Assembly (NCBI GenBank): GCA_000827325.1
Contig: KN832873.1
Span: forward strand, 448,245-512,244
Origin: Oidiodendron maius Zn
Taxonomy: Eukaryota > Ascomycota > Leotiomycetes > Myxotrichaceae
DNA length: 64,000 bases
Direction of reading: 5' to 3'
Position numbers and translations under genes: made by a program. This document shows positions 57,804 to 64,000 of this stretch, piece by piece. The stretch's first letter is position 1. Every line of letters starts with the position of its first letter. The notes under the pieces were generated by a model. That model searched no databases. It worked only from the letters and a program-made list of their open reading frames with translations, and was not told the DNA's origin.

Positions 57804-58600
57804 TCATTTCATCAAATCGATGGTATCCTTTGGAATCTTACAAAATTCTTGAAAAACTTGAGCCCCTGGTCGGGTGAAGGCGTCATCTCTGCCGAGCAGG
57901 GCTCTAATCATCTGGGCTACGCTGTAAATCTGGTCCATGATGGGCATTCCGCTCGGCTGCATCGTTTTGTTTAATACATATAGCGTCAAGCCAGATATTC
58001 TCTGCTCGTGGCCTCCTAGCAATGCCCTTGGATGTCTTAGGGGGCGCTCTGCGAATAGCGATCAGAGCGTCGTGCAAATTGGCTGTGACTGTCACGGGCA
58101 TCTGTTGTAGAGGTTAGGTAGTAATATATAATGTATTAAGAGCACTGAATCAACGATATACCTAAGGGTTACAGAGGTGTGTACTCCCTAATATATAGAC
58201 TTAAAGCTCCTCTAGGCAGTAAAGCCCTCATAGTAGGCACGTCCATTGCAAACGATCTCACGAGACTTGTCTAAAATTTTCGCTCCCTCCTTTGCTTGCT
58301 CTTCATTCTCATAGACCAGGATTGAATTTCCCCAAGTATACGACAATTCGTCATATTCTGGCTTTTCGTCGAGGCTGAGAGTTTTGATTGAGCAATAGTA
58401 GTCTCTGCATCCGACCACCAAAATGGGGACGGGAACTCGACTTCAGGCCGTGGGAGTAAATGTAGGAGACGAATGTGCCTCTTTGATGGAATAGGTAGGT
58501 ACTTGTAGCTTTTCGCCGGTGCTCTGCCAAGAAGGGATAAATCTGCAATCCTGGCATTGATATCGACCGAGCCTGGGCGATTTGCACTACTGGTAGACAT
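57804..58600 (-). pseudogene. broken HET-domain gene with an LTR remnant inside
   Basis: Minus-strand frames read successively as a HET protein: YKYLPIPSKRHIRLLHLLP, then CSIKTLSLDEKPEYDELSYTWGN style motifs, KILDKSREIVCNG, then after an insertion PVTVTANLHDALIAIRRAP, ENIWLDAICIKQNDAAER and MDQIYSVAQMIRALLG. The frame changes near 58,430 and near 57,950, and a 137-bp LTR remnant sits between the IVCNG and PVTVT motifs, which are adjacent in intact HET proteins. The frame ends at DLMK (57804), far short of a full-length protein. No cell-death function is expected. Confidence 0.8.
58103..58239 (-). mobile_element. LTR remnant related to the solo LTR at 38809-39041
   Basis: 137 bp on the minus strand matching the right-hand part of the 38.8-kb LTR: AGGGCTTTACTGCCTAGAG, then TCTATATATTAGGGA, CACCTCTGTAACCC, TTGATTCAGT and the ACAACA end. 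It is shorter at its 5' side and more diverged. No target duplication is evident, so it looks older. Broken; no internal genes. Confidence 0.75.
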
Positions 58601-59281
58601 TCTCCTCATCTGAACCCAGATGCTAGTAAGTATATCCGCAGTTGCCACGACTACCTCGCTCATGAAGTCCTGGATATGTATTATCAATGGCATGCTAATC
58701 CTCTTCGTACAGTACCTACAGCGCTTCGTTTTCCAAACCATGGCCTGAATCTCGCTCCCTCCCGGCATGATCTTATCCATGACATGATACTTCACCAGAA
58801 GCTCTCGACTTGACCGACGCTGATGGGTGTAGTGAGGCTTCGATCAAAGCAATGCGCTTAAATCTTTGTTACTTCAAGTCCAACAAGGCCCTACAAATGG
58901 TGGTGGAGGGTGTCGATCTATCATCACCAGCATCTAGAACCCGTTTCAATAGCAGTACACATTTCTCTGCTGGTTTGAGAGCCTCCACATCTTACCGTGT
59001 CCCTTCTAAATCAGGTCAACAATGGCCTTGCTGGCTAGTGTGTCTGGAAATCTTACCTTTGGTTCAATGTCATCTCTTGTAAACGTCCCCCTTGCGTCTA
59101 GGTTTCTATACATGTTATAATCTGGCACAGTTTGTTGACTTGCACTCGGGATGTCGCATGCTGGCTCAGGCTCTTTTGGGGGCATCCAATTTAAAAGATT
59201 ACACTAATAGCCTTATACACGGCTGAAGCAGCTTCACGTATCTATTAGTACATATGAATAATTAGCCCTAGTAGGTTCCCC
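58601..59281. other. intergenic, no gene recognised
   Basis: The minus-strand ORF 58271-58795 continues upstream of the HET pseudogene start without recognisable motifs. Plus ORF 58810-59082 has no family features. Confidence 0.4.
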
Positions 59282-61062
59282 TTAAAGACAGAATCTGAAA
59301 TTCGGATTCTCGCGGTCAGTCAAATCTGCATATGCGGTCAACTCAAGGTCTTGTCCTTCCGCTAACGATACGGTATTCCGTCTTTTATTCTCTCTCGCCA
59401 AGTAAAAGCGTAGTCCAAGACCAATGCAAATATTTGCGCTCAGCGCACCAATTATCGTCTTGAACTCAGTAGGGTAGTGCGTTGGTTCCTCGGGAGCCAG
59501 AATAAGCAGAGGAGAAACGCCGTTGGCCACACAGTATGCCGCCCAAATCATACCAGCAGTTACGGCCTTCTTGGTGTGGCCAGCAGTGTTTGCGTTCATG
59601 AGTGCCAAAATCATGACATACGAGACAGCAAAAAATCCCAAAATGCAGAAGCCTGCCATTGGTCCCGCATGACTAGCCCAGGAGAGTTTCCAAATTGCCG
59701 ATGCTCCTGCAATAACAGGTATAGAGCAGACAACTGCGATATATACGCGCATGTCTTTAATGTAAACCGACAAGAAGCTGTCTGATTTTAAGCAGGACAT
59801 CAAGTTCCATTAAACGAGGGGCTTACCCTGAAATTAGGAGAGAACCAAGAACGACCACACCGACACATCCAACCATCAACACGGACTTTAAGGGGGAATA
59901 ACCAAAACTCCTCACGATGATAGTGCCAAATCCTGACACTCCTCCATTTACCATATGTGTACACAGTGTCATTAACACAAGTAACCAATTCTTGGGATCG
60001 AGGAGGGCCTCCCGTGCCTGGTACCTGTAAACATAGCGTGTTAGTGGGATTTCGCAACATTTTTGAGCCATTGGGTAGAAGTAGATATACGAGAGCAGCT
60101 GCTCACCATTTGAAACGCTTGTTTTCTAATCCGGTCTGCTCAGATTTCATCCTGTGGACAGCTATGATTCGATGATTTTGGTTTAAGAACCATGCAGCGA
60201 GGGGATTATTTGGAAGCAAGAAAAATATCAATAAGCCCCATATTACAGTAATGCTTCCAATTATCAGGTATTGATATTTCCACGGGGCGAGTGGTCCTTT
60301 GATGTGACCTATTCCATAGGTCGCCAAAGACCCTACAAGACCGCCAAATCCTGTAGAAGAATACCAGATTGCGATCCGTAAAGGCTGTTCGTCTCTCTTG
60401 TACCACATTGCAGTGATCAGTGAAAACGCGGGAGAAATAGCCGCTTCTGTTAACCCCAAAAAGAATCTGCCAGTACTTATTAGCGTGGCAATAAAGGCAA
60501 TCGGGACGGAGTATGGCCATACCGTTGCACCAAAAATCCTCCATATGATTTTACTCCAACTGTTGCAATGGTAATAGCTCCCCAGACTGCAATAGCGATG
60601 CCTGCATATCGGCCGAGTGGTGCACGTTGACTTAGATATGCCGCGGGAAACGCTTTATGGGTTAGTGCTCGATCTTGATTTCATAAGGAGAAGAGAAGCA
60701 TTACCCCCAGTAAAGTAGCCCCAGTAGAATATCATGGTACAGTAGGAGTATCTCCTCAGATTGAGTCCTTGGCTATCAAGGGTATACAAATGGAGATCTT
60801 GGATAATGCCGCTTTGAGCCGCAGCAGAGAGAAGTGACTTGTCCATGTACTGCAGGCCAAAGGTGATGAACATGAGCGGCATTAAAACCATATCAATACG
60901 TCGTAAGTAGCCCTTTTCCTCAGCTCGACTGAGAGTAAGGCCATGTGTATGCGACACCAACTTCAAAGCAACATCACCGGTTCCAGATGCTTCTATCTTT
61001 TGCAAGCCATCATATTTGTCATTGGCGTGCTCTAAATGTGAAATGTCGTGAGCTTTCTCCAT
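59282..61062 (-). CDS. MFS permease, allantoate/anion:cation symporter (Dal5-like) family
   Basis: Five minus-strand exons: 61062-60705, 60652-60523, 60466-60107, 60024-59827 and 59777-59282, giving 513 residues. Family blocks: RRIDMVLMPLMFITFGLQYM, DKSLLSAAAQSGI, SQRAPLGRYAGIAIAVWGAI, FLVQR spliced to FFLGLTEAAISPAF, LITAMWYKRDEQPLRIAIWY, PLAPWKYQYLIIGSITVIWG, and a C-terminal YLARENKRRN. Twelve helices fit. Such plasma-membrane carriers import organic anions such as allantoate, nicotinate or pantothenate; the substrate here is unknown. An ATG 18 codons upstream (61116) is an alternative start. It is divergent from the CoA-transferase gene, so the carrier may import the acid that enzyme handles. 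Confidence 0.9.
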
Positions 61063-61641
61063 GATTGTCCAGGGTAATAAGAATCTACCAAAGAATTTCG
61101 AAGATAATTTAGGCATGAAGTATTGAGTGATTGGTATCCTCTTTATACTCGGTATAAAGCATCCTTACCCCAGGATTCCCGCCGCGGGGGCGGCACCAAA
61201 GTCAGGATTCGGAGTGCAAGCCCCCAGACTTTGTGGTCAATCCAGTGCCTCCACAATGAAATGAGGGGCAAGATTACACTAGGCTGGTTTTCATACGATC
61301 ATGTACCTATTAGTTGGCATGGGCATCGGGTTTGATACCCGCAGCGTACATACATCCGCACTAACATATCCGCACTGACATATCCGCACTTATATATCCG
61401 CACTTATACATCCGCACTTAGACATCCGCACTGATACACCAGAACTCATACCTCCACTATGTCCAAACTTGGAAAGATTTACTTGATGAAAGTTACGTTA
61501 TGATCCAATTCTTGTGGGTATTTCTAACAGGACAGCCCCTTCCCAGTCCTTTAAGATACCTGGCTTCATTCTTCTTTGGGGCTTTATTTACTATTCCTTG
61601 ATAGACTACATTAATACAGCGGATGGAAATTATCTTAACAG
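61063..61641. promoter_or_regulatory. bidirectional promoter of permease and CoA-transferase genes
   Basis: 579 bp between divergent starts. Contains a GC-rich palindrome-like CCCGCCGCGGGGG near 61,178-61,190 and the six-copy 14-bp repeat array at 61354-61437. Shared control of both genes is likely but inferred. Confidence 0.55.
61354..61437 (+). repeat. six phased 14-bp tandem repeats (ATCCGCACT + 5 nt)
   Basis: ATCCGCACT starts at 61354, 61368, 61382, 61396, 61410 and 61424, exactly 14 bp apart; the five spacer bases vary (mostly AT-rich). The block is 280 bp from the permease ATG and 200 bp from the CoA-transferase ATG. Confidence 0.9.
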
Positions 61642-63405
61642 ATGGAGACTTTCGACCAACTCCTTAATGATTTTGGCCTCCCTAGAAATGATGCGAAAAG
61701 CACTGTTGTTCTGGAGAGCGAAGTACCTGCCTTTGAACAGACGAAGAGTCAGAAAATCAATCTTTCTTTGATTGGATCACTTCCTGCCACCGCCAATGCA
61801 CTTGCAGCCGCACACATCTATGAATCCAGAGGGGGCGAGCCTCAACAGGTCAGCGTTGATTTATCGCGAGGCCACAACTACATTGATCCTGATATTGGCA
61901 TGACTCCATCTATTAACGGCCAGGTAACTAGTCTACTTTATAGGCTAGCCTTTCTCACGTGTTGATCAAAAGCCTAGGAGATTCCCGTCGATGTCGTTGT
62001 TGGCAATCCTTTTTTACACAACATATTTTTAACTGCCGATGATCGCTCTGCTGTCATCTCGGCCGTTTATGTCGACCTGGTATACAAGTGGTTGACATTT
62101 TTCAACTGCTCACCAGACGAGGGTGAGGTTCGAACGGCAGTTAAGGGTTGGCACTCTCAAGGTTGGTTTTTCATCCGCCAGATTTGCTCCTCCAGTCAAA
62201 TTCGAGTCAGGCTTGTTTCGAGCTGCTCAATCTTATCAGGTGTACTTGAAGCTAAAAGCGCGCCAGATTTAGCAGATGCAGCGGCAAAGGCAGGCTTACC
62301 GATGGCAATTGTGCAGGGCGAAGAAGAATGGGCCGCTTCACCGCAAGGAAAGTTTCTGGCAGCTTTGCCCATTGTCCCAGTACAAAGAATTGGCAATGCA
62401 CCCCCAAAACCGTGGCCCTCGACAAAACCCACTCGCCCTCTACAGGGTCTGAAGGTCCTTTGTGCTACCCACGCCATCGCCGGTCCGAGCTCAGGACGGA
62501 CCCTGGCCGAGCACGGCGCGTCTGTTCTACAAATCATGTTCACTCACGGCTTCGAGCACAATTTTGTCTATGATTCTGCCAACTTGGGCTGTGCTTCGGC
62601 AAGATTGAACTTCCACAAAGCTGCCGATATCGAACACATGTGGGCTTTGATCAAAGATGCAGACGTTTGGATCGATAGCTATCGAGATGGTGCTCTCTCA
62701 AAATTTGGCTTTGATGATGCTAGAATGCATGACGTTAATCCTAGTCTGATTATCTCTCACGTTCGTTGCTTTGGCACTGGCGGTCCGTGGGCGAATAGAG
62801 CTGGTTTTGATATGCAAGGTTCAGCGGCATCTGGATTGATGGCTTATTGTGGCAATGGCCCCCTGAAGCCGGCATGGCCACCGGGAAGTGTATTGACCCA
62901 GCCCTTCCCCGTCTAACAAGCTAAAGACTTACGACCCTTGCAGGTAATTAACGATTACACAACTGGATTCTACGGAGCTCTTGCGATCCAGGCGGCGATG
63001 CTCCGACGGTCGAAGGAGGGTGGGGGATACATTATTTCCCCGTCTCTAACCGGCACAGCCATGTCTATTCTCAAATACTTCAAGACACGTGGACCGTCCT
63101 CGCAAACCTCTCCCAACGCTCCGCGGCAAGTCACAGGTGATACGCCTATGGGCTACTTACATACCTTGAGCCCACTTCCTCAAATGAGCCTGACACCGCC
63201 ACGTTATGACCCCATCCTTCTAGTGCCCATCGGCAGTAGTTCTCCCATATTCCCAGGATTTGGGAGTGTCTGGGACCCGAAAAGTGTTCAACCCCGACAG
63301 AAGGAAAAGTTGATTACTGACATTGGTATCCCAACCATGATTAAGCTGGCGAAAATCAAGCAAATTGGAAAGGAAAGCAACAAGGTGAGGGGTGCGATGT
63401 TATAG
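61642..63405 (+). CDS. class III CoA-transferase (CaiB/BaiF-like)
   Basis: Four exons: 61642-61923, 61978-62161, 62240-62889 and 62944-63405, giving 525 residues. The second intron (62162-62239) is 78 bp, a multiple of three, and lacks a stop, so it can be missed; removing it gives WHSQGVLEAK. Motifs: LPATANALAAAHIYESRGG, YVDLVYKWLTFFNCSP, LKVLCATHAIAGPSSGRTLA, EHGASVLQIMF, DADVWIDSYRDGALSKFGF, SHVRCFGTGGPW and AGFDMQGSAASG, whose Asp is the expected catalytic aspartate. Then VINDYTTGFYGALAIQAA follows the third intron. It should move CoA between organic acids in the cytosol or mitochondria. Divergent from an anion permease. The C-terminal 40 residues deviate from relatives. Confidence 0.87.
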
Positions 63406-63761
63406 GACAGTTTGACAGAGAAATATCCATATAATAACTGTCGGAAAATTTCATATGATGTAATTCACGTTCCATTACCGCAAAGCTATTTACAACCAAT
63501 TTGTGTGGCGTCAGAAATGAGAAAGCACTCGAGAACATGGCTAGCATATTTATCTACAAGACGGCTTCCGCAGTACTCGATAGTCGAAATTTATAAGTGT
63601 GACAATAGGCGCGAAGATTTCCCATGCTAATCACTAGATTACTCACTGGATATTTCGATCCTAGTAGTTAAAGTCCAACCTTTGCAGCTACCAACCCTCG
63701 TGCCATATACCTGCACTCTAAACTTGTCAAAGATACAACGGGCGTAAATAGAACTGCATAG
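63406..63761. other. intergenic, no gene seen
   Basis: Short ORFs only, downstream of the CoA-transferase gene. Confidence 0.45.
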
Positions 63762-64000
63762 CCTAGGAGGCTATATAACTATGTCGTAAGCAGTATCCAC
63801 ACGCTAATCAAATACCCGCCATTTCAGTCGGTCCTCTTTACAGGAGCGATGGTAGGCATAGTGGTCGTTGCATGCATAGTTATCGGCCACGGAGGGACCT
63901 TTGCTACAGATAGCCGGATGCAGCTGATGGTTTGTGGCGAGATACTGGCAACTTTAAGTACCTTGATTTGTAATAGCAATATCAACACTTACCATCACTG
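63762..64000 (+). pseudogene. possible membrane-transporter fragment at window edge
   Basis: One open frame runs to the edge: SSIHTLIKYPPFQSVLFTGA, MVGIVVVACIVIGHGG, MQLMVCGEILATLSTLI. Two hydrophobic spans and the YPPFQSVLFTGA block resemble helices 7-8 of allantoate-type MFS permeases. The upstream frame is closed, so it is either an internal exon or a fragment. Weak call. Confidence 0.3.

Noticed and set aside
61354-61437. CRISPR-like appearance of regularly spaced repeats
   Set aside because: Unit is only 14 bp with 5-bp spacers in a eukaryotic promoter; not a CRISPR array.

Overview
The window is from a filamentous ascomycete (Pezizomycotina). Genes carry short introns of mostly 45-110 bp with GT..AG ends, and several have recognisable CTAAC branch sites. 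The protein families are typical of this group: HET-domain proteins, STAND NTPases (NLR-like), Zn2Cys6 regulators, DHA14 and allantoate-type MFS carriers, sedolisin and PTH11/rhodopsin-like membrane proteins. There are no rRNA genes, no convincing tRNA and no bacterial-style operons. Species cannot be told from the sequence alone.

Layout. 0-1.2 kb: MULE DNA transposon running off the left edge. 1.6-8.8 kb: Zn2Cys6 regulator, large HET protein, rhodopsin-like membrane protein. 8.8-12 kb: no recognised gene. 12-14 kb: second Zn2Cys6 regulator of the same design as the first. 14.3-14.8 kb: beta-propeller pseudogene. 16-21.8 kb: 1,912-residue NACHT-ankyrin protein. 23-24.8 kb: second HET protein. 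28-34.5 kb: C2H2-like protein, a protease/zinc-finger fusion and, head-to-head with the fusion, a C-tail membrane protein. 34.8-40 kb: debris zone with a Tc1/mariner relic, a chimeric GH3 beta-glucosidase remnant, a DCR2-like phosphatase gene split by a solo LTR, an ankyrin-type fragment and a diverged direct repeat. 40.5-47 kb: MFS pump, two Zn2Cys6 regulators and an MFS fragment. 47.5-48.9 kb: third HET protein. 50.2-52.2 kb: sedolisin protease. 53-57.5 kb: HET/NB-ARC/TPR protein lying between two long inverted repeats. 57.8-58.6 kb: HET pseudogene with an LTR remnant inside it. 59.3-63.4 kb: divergent pair of an allantoate-type permease and a class III CoA-transferase.

The main theme is self/non-self recognition and regulated cell death. 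The window holds three intact HET genes, one HET pseudogene, a HET-NLR, a NACHT-ankyrin NLR and a protease/zinc-finger protein paired with a membrane-anchored protein. They are mixed with transposon debris and broken metabolic genes, as in fast-evolving accessory or subtelomeric regions. The strongest candidate for something new is the HET/NB-ARC/TPR gene. It is enclosed by inverted repeats of about 440 bp whose outer ends look like DNA-transposon termini next to TA, and its TPR array has been recently homogenised. Most gene models required joining ORFs across inferred introns; the splice sites were read by eye and not tested against transcripts.
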